A stretch of 32,277 bases of DNA from Flammula alnicola (Eukaryota; Basidiomycota; Agaricomycetes; Agaricales; Strophariaceae), in NCBI GenBank assembly GCA_015499995.1, contig JADNRV010000461.1, positions 1 to 32,277 on the forward strand. The letters run 5' to 3'. Below, piece after piece: positions 10,555 to 20,658 of the stretch. The notes beneath the pieces were generated by a model that made no database searches, was not told the origin of the DNA, and worked only from the letters and a program-made list of their open reading frames with translations. The position numbers and the translations under genes were made by a program. Every line of letters begins with the position of its first letter. Within the stretch, counting starts at the first letter, position 1.

Positions 10555-10698
10555 TCTGGCATGACTAATGCCGCAAAGGGCTTCCGGAATCACCCCAAGT
10601 GATTATGCTGCCAGACGAAATTCTGGCAGTCTAACGGGTCTGGTTTGGTCTGGCTGGTCAGATGCTAGACCGACCAGATGGGTGTGATCTTCCTGATG
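10555..10698. repeat. Right subterminal and terminal repeats of the transposon
   Basis: The tract carries ttctggc, ctgccaga, tctggcag, gtctggtt, gtctggctgg and gaccgaccag motifs, ending in the 17-bp terminal inverted repeat at 10682-10698. The segment ctgccagacgaaattctggcag (10608-10629) is itself a hairpin. Orientation and motif content mirror 3737-3890. Confidence 0.6.
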
Positions 10699-11270
10699 TT
10701 GGATGCTGCTGCTGCCAAGCTTGCTATATTGGGCGAACTTTGAAGGTACGCAGCTTCAGAATGAGTATTGAGAATTCTGCTTTATTGAGAATTCTGCTTC
10801 TCGAGGTTATCGTGATGGTGGCTGAAAGATATTTCTAGGATGTTGGCATACGGAAGAGATGTATATGATGAGGACCTGACTTCTCGGAGCGAAGGAATGC
10901 TGGATGACAGAACGAGAGTTACATGTATATTAATAGTATGATAGCTTTCGCATAGCAGCCATCTTGACAATGATAACGGTTCTGACCTATCCGATAGAAA
11001 AGAGGACTCATTATTCCACCGAAAAAATACCTCCTAGCCAATTCTTCTAATTGAAAGCTCCTTATATTCGATGGCTACCATCATGAACGAACACAGGCCT
11101 CTAGGTGTGTTCAGTGATTTATTTCAAACTATCAAATTCTGGTCACATTCCAGTGTATGTTCGAGAAACGACGGGTGAAACCTACGGTTTGTGACAGCAG
11201 GAGACATCTCAAACGCAGACGGTTCCATGGGATCGCGACGGTATGTTCAAGTGCCATTATTATTACCCCA
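10699..11270. other. Intergenic, no gene seen
   Basis: Nothing gene-like is supported. A short direct duplication (ttgagaattctgctt, repeated near 10769 and 10787) is the only structure noticed. The short minus-strand open frame 10782-10970 lacks protein character. Confidence 0.5.
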
Positions 11271-12078
11271 TTAAAAGTCAATTAAACCGGCGAAAAACAG
11301 CAGAAGGGCGACCTGGAGAAGCAGGGTAGTCCGGCAAACATTCGACACATATACCATCTCGCTTGACTTCTACATGCATGTGAAACATAACGAGCACCTC
11401 TTCCAGTGAAAGCCCATCGGTATTCAAATTGCCGCTGTTCCCGTATCCATTGTAAAGGTATTATGTCGACGAGGATAGTTGTGAGGCTCATAACAAGGCT
11501 GACAAACCAGAATGTGTGGACACAGTGAAGACGGGGATGGTAAGAAGGGTAGAGAGGTAAAATTGATCGCAGGCATCGATTCAGAAGTCACCACGGAGCC
11601 GTTGAGATTGTTGTCGAGTCTAGGTGCCGCAATTTCTGATAATATCTTGATACATCTGGATCTGGTTGAAGGCTCTTGTACGACTGCCCCAAAAATGCTA
11701 TTACAACAGCTGAGAAAGACCAGCCTGTGAAAAGCGTAAATCGTGTAAGCATTGAGCAAGGCCCAGCCAGGTTCATGCATATGCGTTAGTTGCACTCACG
11801 AATATCAGGAGGTTTTGGACCTCGTCGTTCCACGCATCGCACTGAACTTGATCTTTCTTCAAGAGAGGCTCGAGTAGCATCTCCCAAGGATCAGACTCAG
11901 ACTTCAGGACTTGAAATCTGTATGCATCACCGCATTTCCACTGAGCGAAAGCAGAGACTGTGACTCATACATACCTTGTGTTGGTTTTCGTCTGTTTCCT
12001 TTGCCATTTGAGATAAAGATAGTAGGTTGATAAATCCTGGAAGGCGAGGGATATTGCACTCTGTCCAGCGGCTGTGGC
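11271..12078 (-). pseudogene. Broken DUF6535 membrane-protein gene
   Basis: Recognisable exon pieces run on the minus strand: about 12078-11975, 11917-11800, then from 11724 to the stop at 11271. Introns at 11918-11974 and 11725-11799 have good GT-AG borders. The translation shows the DUF6535 signature: DPWEMLLEPLLKKDQVQCDAW, DEVQNLLIFAGL, FSAVVIAFLGQSYKSLQPDP, FWFVSLVMSLTTILV and a C-terminal LLLQVALLLFFAGLID segment. DUF6535 proteins are membrane proteins of unknown role, expanded in Agaricomycetes. Lesions are one missing T at ~11712-11716, an in-frame stop at 11588-11590, and a further frame change near 11310-11345. No start codon was found upstream of 12078, so the 5' end is also missing or unrecognised. 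Confidence 0.7.
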
Positions 12079-12224
12079 ATATATTAGATTAGATAGTCGC
12101 GACTCGCATGAGTTGCTTCGATTCGTGTGAAATTTGGTAGACGTCTTTCACGCCGAAGAGTAAATTTCCTCTCTCTATCGTCAAGAATATTTGTACATTT
12201 CGTCAAGTACACTAAGCATACTAC

Positions 12225-15200
12225 TCAAGCGCCTATGTGAATGAACGGCACCCAGGAGAGAAACGATTTCTTTGCCGGAGATTCCTCTTGGAGGCGTTTG
12301 ACGGCCACATGCAGAGCATGAGCCGCTTCAGTTGTGTCAGGGGCAGCTTTACCTCTGAACAAATGGCTATATACGGCCTTTGCGACGAGAGGCGCGTCAT
12401 TGTCAGAAATTGACCACATCGTGCCAATTACGCCCTGAAATCCAGCCGAAAGCATCCCAGCCGCTAGATGAACGGATTCTTCAGCGAGCAATTCATCACC
12501 CGTAGCTGTTTGACAGGCTGAGAGAAAGGCTAACTCGGCATGTGGAAGGTTGAGTTTCGCAATATCGGAAATGCTCAACTTGGCGTTTTCGGCGAGGAGG
12601 AGCGCGCTCTCGGTTGAGACTGATGTATTTTGCACTCCGTGGCATGCAAAATGTACAAAGTTGGATGCTTTCATGCCAGCAATGACATTCTCCACTGTAG
12701 CGTCGGATTCCATTAGCCGCAATACTGGAAAATCTGAGACGGCTATCTCGATTGCGTCAATTTCCTCCTGGACACAGGGAAGTTCGGACTCGATGGGCAG
12801 AGCGACTGTAAGAACCTGGCGCTTAGATATGTTTCTGGGGCGACCCGTGGTGATCAGGGAAGAGATGGAAGGAAGGTATGATGATACGACGAAATCTGAG
12901 AGCTTTGATCCTGACGAAATACCAGGTGCGTACAAACCAGCGGCGTGGATCGGAAGGAAAGCCAGAGAACCCGTTAGACACCACCATATACGAGGCATGT
13001 TCTCTGTTGAAGGTACCTATTCGGAGAAAAATATGTAAACCATTTAGCGGAAACCTGTACAAAACCCTCCACACCTTGATACCCACGCCATCCAATACAG
13101 GTTTCGCGACACATAACCACAGTTTTGACAAAATGTTTTCAAAGACGATTTCCGGGTTAACTTTAGGTCGCTTTGAAAAAGGTGATTTACGAGCCCTCTG
13201 GCTACCACGGAGAGCACCCCTCCTCCTGAGTACATCTCGCAATGACTCCAGCAATCCACTCGCATCGGCGGCGCTGAACTGTTCCAGTGGAATATGCACG
13301 ACCTCATCGCAGTTAGGCATGAGAACCAGCACATCGCACCTATATTGACTGACATTGATCGTAACAATAGGGCCACCACGGGCAGAGGGGAGAAGTTGCT
13401 CGAGTTTCTTGGGGCGTAAAAAGTTGCCGAAACCTTCTAAGGATCGGATGCTCTCGATAAGTTGATCTCTCTCATGTGCTACATCATGATATCGCTCAGG
13501 GTTGGTCGTGGGGGAACTTGTAGCCTCTAATCGTTCAGATAAACGCTGCAGGTTAGTTGCAAGTTTGGGGTGAGCACGAGCGAGGTCGCCTGCTGGAGTG
13601 CGAAGTTCGATTAATTGTGCCCAGATGACTGATCGGCCCTGCTCCAGCCATTCAATGGCAATATCATACTGGGATTGTTCGATAGCAGCCGCGACAGCAT
13701 CTACAACAACCTCTCCTGCCTCGAAAAGCTGTTGATGACGCAAAGGAATGGACAGACCGAGCCAAGCGAGCCGAGGAAGAAGCTCCATAGATAGAGCATA
13801 CGCAGCCATGGGATTTCCGTGCCGGAAGTATCTGGCACAATGAGCCCAAAAGGAAGCAGCGCGGAATTTCCAACGTATCGAACCCGTCCTTGACGACGCT
13901 GCGGCTGATAAGCAGGAACATGCATCTTCGAGATCCTGGGTGTCGCGGAGGATTTCGAAGCGACCTGGAAGCCAGCGCCCTAGTTCGAAGAGAAGGTCAA
14001 CTTTGAATGGGTGGAAGTCGGGCGTCAGTTCTACAGCCTGCCTGAGCGATGTAATACATTTGCTGATGTCGTCCACATTACGCAATCGCACGAATCGTTG
14101 AGCGAATGCTATAGCGTAATCTTTCAGGATGTAGGCCTTCGTGTAATCGTTTTCCTGAAAACATTTCAGCGCTTGATCAAGAAGCTGGATAGCTTTCTCG
14201 ACGTCCTCGAGATCACCCAGGATCCTAAAGCGGTGTAGCAGAGCCATGGCGTGGTAGCTCAGATCTGAAGCCTGGTTTGAAATGTTATGTCCGACATCTG
14301 GGGTATTTTTGTCGTAGATCGCAATCGCCTCGTTGATATCGTCAAGACTGCCGACAAGTTCCGTTCGGTTCATGAGCAGCGTTGCGATATTGAGGGCGGC
14401 ATCAACAGTGTGATTGGGTGGAGCCGATCGCTGGGCATCCAAGAACATCTTGGCGCTCCTGTTGAAATCGCCGATATCACGAAGAAGGGCAAAGCGGTCC
14501 AAAAGTGAAGCGCCGAGATTATTCAGAAGTAGATATCTGTCAGGATCCTGGCCATGGTCAGGGAAAAGCTGAACAGCGTCCTCCAAAGCATTCACAGACC
14601 TGTTGAGGTCGTCGAGGTTTCCTAACCAACGGAAGCGCGTGAGGAGTGAGAACCCCAGACTGGTTGATACGTCAAGGTATGGAGAATGTCCATCAGAGGT
14701 CAGCCGAACGGCGTCCTCATACATGACTATAGCTCTCGTGAGGTCTCCATTTATCTTGAACCGGTCAAAATGTTTCGAAAGCAGCTTCGCCACCGTATGA
14801 AGCCAGGTCGGCTTCTTCGGGTATGTGTCCGGGAGACGCTTGGCGGCGTCCTCGAGCATAGCGAGACCCGACTCCGTGATTTCACCAAGGTCATCCATTT
14901 TCATCAACCGAGCTTCAAGTAAAAGACCAAGATTGTGTAACCGCACATTGTCCTGACTGATATTATCCGAAAACAGTCGATCTGCTGTGTCCTTGACCGC
15001 CAGAGCAAGCTTAGCGAAGTCCATAGCATCTTCAAATCGGTTGAAGTGCTCTACATAGTACTTGAATGCGTCATGGGGGGATGGCTCTTCTTTCGAGCTC
15101 AGAAGCGTGAGGTATCCACCATTCTGGAGAGTCGAAATTGCCTCGTCAAAATCGGTTAAATCGCCGCGTCGATTGAAGCGAGAGAAGAGGGTTCGACAGA

Positions 15201-17620
15201 GATTGTCCATAACCTCTGGCTTCCTCGTACTGTCGATCCATCGAGTTTCATGTACCGCGCTTTTCAATGCAGATATGGATATATCGAGATCGCCGAGATC
15301 TCCGACATGCTCGAAGCGAACGAGGTGTGCAAACCCAAGATCGTTCAGCCGTATGGCTTTCTGAGAGTCGTCCTTGGACGTAAGCTGCACAGCGTCCGCA
15401 TAAAACATGATAGATTTATCGATATCACCGACATCTCTGAGCCGTTGAAAACGCTGGAAAACGGAATGACCCAAATTGCTGAGGACGGAAGGTCTCGCGG
15501 GGTGAATTTCTTCGTGTGTTAATGTCAGCTCTAGAGCCTCCTGCGACAACGAAATGGACTTGTCGACATCGTCGAGCTCGTTAAAGTGTTCGAACCGCTT
15601 TAAGTAAGCTTCTCCAAGGTGGTTCAACCGTATTGGTTTTTGGAGGTTGTTGTCCGCTGTAAGACGTACAGCATCCTCGTATATGACTATGGTCTTATCG
15701 ATATGACTCCGCTCTCTTTCTTGATCGAAGCGGCGAGAGAGTGCAGCGCCGAGGCGATCCAAAACCCCAAGTTTATTTGGTTGGTCGTCTGGAATAAGGC
15801 GCGCCGCTGCTTCACACAGGATGAGCACCTCATTGATATGGTTAAGCTTCGTGAGCTCATCTGAGTGGATGAACAGAGACTGTCCAAAATCATTGAGCAG
15901 CAGAACTTTGTCGATGTCGGCAGTCGCGGCGAGGTGAGTAGCATCTTCGAGGATCGAAACACATCTCTCGACGGAAACGATGTCCGCAAGTTTCCCGAAA
16001 TGAAAGAGAAAGAATTTCCCGAGGTTTATCGTGTACGAAAGCTTGTTGGGGTCGCCTTCTGCACTGAGGTGCACCGCGTCCTCCAGCCCCTGTTGTATCC
16101 TACGAAGGTCCTCGGGGTTGGCAAAGACATCGAGTTGTTTAAATCGTAGCTGGAGGGAGCTGGAGAGATTGTTTAAGATGGATGACTTCTCGGAATGGTC
16201 ATCGCCAATTAGGAGCAACGCGGTTTCGTACGACTGGATGGATCTATTAGTAAGGTCGAGGTCGCTAAATTCTTCAGATCGAAGGAAGAATGCATGGCCA
16301 GGAAATTCAGTAGAACTGGCTTTTGAGGGTCGCCGTCTGGCATGAGCCTCAGGGCGGTCTCGCGAAGTAGGAGGGATCTTGACTTGTCCCTAGGCACATG
16401 TAGTTTCTCGAACCGCCGAGATAGTGAATCGCTGAGGTCGTTCAGAAATGAGGCTTTGTACGCAATGTCGTCGTCAGGTGTAAGCCGCACGGCATCCTCG
16501 AGTACTGCGATCGAGTTGTTGAGGTCGAGAAGGTCGTTGTATTGGGTAAATCTGTGGCCAAGGGCTACGCCGATATAGTTAAGCAAGATAGGCTTCTTGG
16601 GCTCCTCGTCTGGGAGAAGGGGAGCGACCTCCAACAATTTCAACGCTAAGACGCCGAATTTTTCCGAGTGATTGACTTGCTGGAGCATGGAGCGTTGGAG
16701 GCACATGCTAAAGCTGATAAGCAGCCAGGATTTCTTGGGGTGGTCATCGGCTGCCAGATGGACAGCGTCCTCCAGCATGTGTAGGGAGCTCTTGAGGCCG
16801 ATGGAGTATATTTCGTACATTGGATGGTTGATGGCATCATCGCCGGCAATGGTGAGGTACGTGTCATAACGAGCGACGTGGATGTTGGCTAGGAGGCAGA
16901 GAGCTCGGGATTTGTCTATTCTTTCATTCGGAAGTCGAAAAACAACTCCGTACATGGCATTAAGCAAGCCAAGGTCTGCATTGATACATGACGAGTCGGA
17001 AAGGGTGACCTGCGTCAGGAGGAGTATGATGCCCTCGCGGTCAAGGGATCTGACTAGGAAATAAATGTCAGCGAAGCTAGATGAAATGCGGGTCTCTGAC
17101 ATACCGACTTGAATGACATTATCAGGCGATGATCTAGCAGCATAATTTGAAGTTGACAGGCCGACACTAAATCCAAGGTCTGCAATGGGTTCTTCATCTA
17201 GTTTCGTTAACTGTATACGAACACCTGTTATAATGAAAATCGTAATCATCTACATATTTGAAGGTTGAATACATACTTATTTTATGGTCACCCGAATTCT
17301 CAACAATTTGTGCACTGGAAATCTCGATAGCAACCAGGTGCGACCTTTCCTCACTGCCGCTCACTTTAAAGATAGAGATGGTGAAATAATCAGCATTCGC
17401 CGGCCTAAGAAAAGAAAATCGTCAGAAGTACTCAGGAGCCAACGGATTATCGTACCACTCACACCAAAAAAGTTCCCCGAAGGTTCCAAAAGGGGTCTGT
17501 CGGGCCCTTCCCAACAACTTCAGTCTCCTCGAAGACGAGGTCATCCATCAGCAGCTGAGCCACAAAGCGAGCATCTTCAGAAAGGTCTGCTAGTTTGGGT
17601 TGGAGGGTGATATCTATCAT
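12225..17620 (-). CDS. TPR-CHAT protease-like protein with N-terminal C2-like domain, one frameshift
   Basis: Exons are 17620-17463, 17404-17277, 17224-17105, 17053-13075 and 13016-12225. The intended product is about 1725 residues. The ATG at 17620 begins MIDITLQPKL; residues 1-130 look like a C2-type beta sandwich (DPFWNLRGTFLVPANADYF). About twenty degenerate 45-50-residue TPR units follow, of the form LEDAVxLxPDDxxxKPxxLNNLGxSLxxRF. The C-terminal CHAT domain starts at MPRIWWCLTGSLAFLPIHAA. It keeps both catalytic residues, His (~1588, HFACHG) and Cys (~1630, LSACQTATG). CHAT is the caspase/separase-like clan CD peptidase family. The large exon is 1 nt short: frame is lost near 16294-16302, between LLNFL and HAFFLRSEEF, so the reading frame breaks in a TPR. 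This is either a real lesion or a base-call error. Intron 17054-17104 is 51 nt and in frame, so its retention would be silent. Confidence 0.85.
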
Positions 17621-18321
17621 GCGAATTAGACGATGTGTTGTATCGCATAACAACAGTGCGTACCCTGAAGGATTATTCTATATCATGAAAAATTCAGACA
17701 TGTTCGCATAATAATAATAGCTGTGCACGTACGTGTCCATGTGAAGGAGGAAAATGGAACCTCCTTCGATGTTGATGAGCCGCTTTATATCCTACGTGAC
17801 CAGATAGGCATCACTGACAGGATGTCACACATATAGCACTACGCCAACGTCGGCGACGTTTCTCTTCCGCGAGAGTTCGGCTATCATTCAAGTAAGAAAA
17901 GTCGATTAAATGTATGTATTGCAAAAGCTGCTCACCTTAAGCCTTCTACTCACTTGGCGGTTTAACACGGCACAGTGCACAACCTTCCAACCAACTTCCA
18001 ACCACCGAAGTTCGTCCGTACCAAGCTGGCCGTAACTTATGACTAGGCTGGATGCAAATAAATTCGGGTGGACTTTTTATGCAGGAGCAGATATGAACGT
18101 TGCCGACAGAAGTGAGCATGAAACTTAGTTGAACGATGTGCATTTCGCAGTCGAGACTCGAGAGCAACTTCAACTTCAAGCAAACATCGAGTTATCGTGC
18201 ACGTGGCGGTCAACATGGACCGGTGCGGCATCGATACCGGCTTTTTCCGAACATCCGAAAGTTCACCGATACCGTTCTCTCAATCTCCACTCTCTCACGA
18301 CGAGCTCGTTTCAGAGGGGCC
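17621..18321. other. Divergent intergenic region, CHAT and phosphatase genes
   Basis: Apart from the TATA-like site, nothing definite is seen. Open frames on both strands between 17946 and 18466 are short and unrecognised, and they end in or overlap the first exons of the phosphatase gene. Confidence 0.5.
17783..17789 (-). promoter_or_regulatory. Possible TATA box of the CHAT gene
   Basis: TATAAAG on the minus strand lies about 163 bp upstream of the chosen start at 17620. It is the only good TATA-like match on that strand in the 700-bp space shared with the divergent phosphatase gene. The assignment rests on position alone. Confidence 0.3.
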
Positions 18322-19691
18322 ATGCCAGGCGACATTGGCCACAAATATGAGGTATGGCCCCTTATCTTCTCGAGTGCTTCTACCTCTCAATGAAATTGAG
18401 TTCGACTGCAGTTTGTCCCAGGTCACTTCGCCCATGACGAGGCAGACGAACCCTTGCCTGCTGTGAGGAACCGCGGCATTGAGAGTGCTCTCGCAGTCTG
18501 CTCAATCCCCCTCGTTCTCAGATACCCCCTCGATTTGGTCTGAAGAACGCATCTGAGGACAGATGGGAGAAACTGTTCGAGCATATCCGTGCCTTGAATG
18601 ACGAAAGTCCGAAAGGCACTTCTTACAAATTTTTCTTACTTTCTCGGCATGGCCAAGGATACCGTACGTTAATTCCCTCTATGTATCCAGTTCCATTTGT
18701 ATTGATCGTTTCTTAATAGATAATGTCGCAGAAGAAAAATACGGAACACAAGCATGGGACGAGTAAGCACTGCACCTGATCCTCATCGTGTCGACGAGCT
18801 CAACCGTAACATCTTCATCTAGCTACTGGTCGATGATGGACGGCGATGGAGAAATAAAATGGGGACGTCAGTACTTCTCTACCCAAACTTTTTTTGAGCC
18901 CACGTCCAACCCAAACCGATCGATCTAGCTGATCCTCAGCTCACGCCCATCGGGATAGAGCAGGCGCACACCATCCAACGCGCGTGGATGGAGGAAGCTG
19001 GCGCAGGTCTATCTCCTCCGCACAAGCGATACTGCAGTCCCCTCTCTCGCGCGCTCGATACATGTGATATCATGCTCAATAAGGTGTTTTCGGAACACCC
19101 GCATCCGGTGCTCATCCTTGAGGTATGTACAATCTCTCGTCATCGCACTATTCGCCAATTTTCGTTGACGAATTTCAAGAATTGCCGTGAGGAGAATGGA
19201 GTGCATACCTGCGACAAGCGCCGTACTCGATCATATATCTCGGATTATAAGCCGCACTTCGCGATCGAGGAGAGATTTGAGGAGTACGATCAACTGTGGC
19301 ACCCTACCATCCGAGAGACGAAGGCGGAGGTCGCTCAACGTGCTGGAAAGGTGCTGGATAGAATTTTTGAGACGGATACAGAGCATACTTGTACGTCTGG
19401 AAGCTTTCATTCTACATGGTCACGCCGTTGACTCGAGTCAATTGTGTTAACCTGGTTGGCGGGTTTTTTACAGTTATTTCGATTACTGCTCACGGAGGAT
19501 TTATCAATGGATTCTTGACTGCAATCGGACGGGGACCTTTCCCGCTACCGACTGGAGGTAAGATTTTTTCACTGCCGTGATTAACGAAAATTTCCTCACT
19601 GGCGTTTGTACTTGTCGAAGGGGTCATGCCAGTGCTAGTGAAAGCGACACCTCTCAAGATGGGCTGCGGTCCCGCTTTGAGTTTTTTCTGA
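18322..19691 (+). CDS. Histidine phosphatase (phosphoglycerate mutase-like, PMU1-type)
   Basis: Nine exons: 18322-18351, 18412-18462, 18522-18663, 18720-18762, 18823-18866, 18929-19122, 19180-19390, 19474-19557 and 19621-19691. They total 870 nt, encode 289 residues and keep all phases. The catalytic RHG motif is at residues 69-71 (LLSRHGQGYHN), and the second catalytic His is ~245 (ITAHGG). Conserved LTPIGIEQA, SPLSRALDT and the ending GGVMPVLVKAT match fungal branch-1 histidine phosphatases of the yeast PMU1 group. These proteins hydrolyse small phosphate esters; the substrate here is unknown. Exon 1 is only 30 nt, so the start is plausible but the least certain part. The gene looks intact and is divergent from the CHAT gene. 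Confidence 0.88.
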
Positions 19692-20098
19692 TTTATACCA
19701 CCTCGCGGAATCTATAGGGTGTATATTTTGTCTTGATAGCGAATGAAATCAATGGAATGTAAAGTATTTGAGCCCTTGTCCCATTATCACTCAAACGTCG
19801 ATGAAGTGCCGCGCGCCATCTTTCATTCTATCATTCTATCATGCACGACTGGACATTCCTCCCTTTTTATGGGTTCGTTATATCGTACGTACTCCACGCC
19901 TGGGCTGTGTTCCCTTCGTCACTGCAACGATAACCTTTGCTGCGTGGTACCTTACACTAGATAGATTTACGTGCTTTCAAAAAAATCTTTGGACATTGAC
20001 TCTGAGTAGTATAATAGACCTGCAATTTTGAAAAATAGCAGTTATCCTCACTAGTTATTCATCTCCCTTACGGTTCGTCACTGCTGACCGTTTGGCGT
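19692..20098. other. Intergenic, no gene seen
   Basis: Short overlapping open frames at 19743-20031 do not resemble a protein. Polypyrimidine-rich sequence and the 3' flank of the phosphatase gene are all that can be described. Confidence 0.5.
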
Positions 20099-20345
20099 CA
20101 GGTTAGAAGCCAGGGAATCCCGCCTCGTAGACTCCACATGGGTAGCCTTTGATGTTGCTCCGGCCCCGATTGCCGCTACTGCATTCAATCGCAACAGCGA
20201 TATATTTTCTTATGCTGTATTTTATGACTGGTCAAAAGGTCATTCAAGTAACACACCTGGAATGCCGAACAAAATCATGCTGCACTCCTGCAAGGATGAG
20301 GACGTCAGGAAGAGGGCTGCACGGAAGTTGGATTTGATTTATATG
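20099..20345 (+). pseudogene. C-terminal fragment of a RAE1/Gle2-like mRNA export factor
   Basis: One open frame, from about 20099 and clearest from 20133, reads AFDVAPAPIAATAFNRNSDI, then FSYAVFYDWSKGHSSNTPGM and PNKIMLHSCKDEDVRKR. This is the last WD40 repeat and tail of RAE1 (Gle2), the nuclear-pore mRNA export adaptor; YDWSKGH is its hallmark. The frame is closed upstream by a tga near 20087 and no upstream WD40 repeats are present. Downstream it runs without homology into unrelated residues up to 20444. It is therefore a partial duplicate, not a working gene. The intact parent must lie elsewhere. Confidence 0.7.
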
Positions 20346-20445
20346 TGGTTGCTCCTTATCCCCGTTTTCCATTATCTTTGTTTTACTTTACTTCATGTGA
20401 TCTCTATACTGTTTCTTTCATCGAGAATATCGTTAATTTTGTGAA

Positions 20446-20658
20446 ATCACACCTCATCTATTGCGGAATAGGTAAGTAGAAACAGTATGGTATAAATACA
20501 GCTAGGTCAACATATTCTGTTCTACCATTTTCTACGTATACCACTGATACTCTTCTTTGCGCTTTTTCTGTCGAGATATGATATTCAACAAGGTACTTTC
20601 TAAGTACGAGTCCGACGACTTTAAACAAGGAAAGCCCTTATCAGGGGCGCAGCATTCT
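20446..20658. other. Short spacer, no gene seen
   Basis: AT-rich spacer between the RAE1 fragment and the 3' end of the F-box gene. A tataaata stretch near 20491 is noted, but no gene follows it convincingly. Confidence 0.4.

Larger units (their letters stand above)
3737..10698. mobile_element. Two-gene Plavaka-type DNA transposon (CACTA-like group)
   Basis: The outer boundary is a perfect 17-bp inverted repeat: CATCAGGAAGATCACAC at 3737-3753 and its reverse complement at 10682-10698. A second inverted match of 13 bp (ctgccagaatttc) lies at 3862-3874 and 10617-10629. Both ends are dense in tctggc/gccaga motifs, as expected for subterminal transposase-binding repeats of CACTA-related elements. 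The dinucleotide tt adjoins both ends (3735-3736, 10699-10700) and may be the target duplication, although so short a match could be chance. Inside lie the Plavaka-type transposase (minus, 3943-7540) and a DUF6532 gene (plus, 7954-10295), transcribed divergently. The ends were found by eye; longer imperfect terminal repeats are possible. Confidence 0.75.

Noticed and set aside
12550..16578. Many plus-strand open frames of 60-160 residues
   Set aside because: They are antisense shadows of the TPR-CHAT gene, whose codons and motifs explain the region.
16209..17249. Separate gene upstream of the CHAT gene
   Set aside because: TPR units continue across the break in the adjacent frame, so it is one gene with a 1-nt deletion and not two genes.
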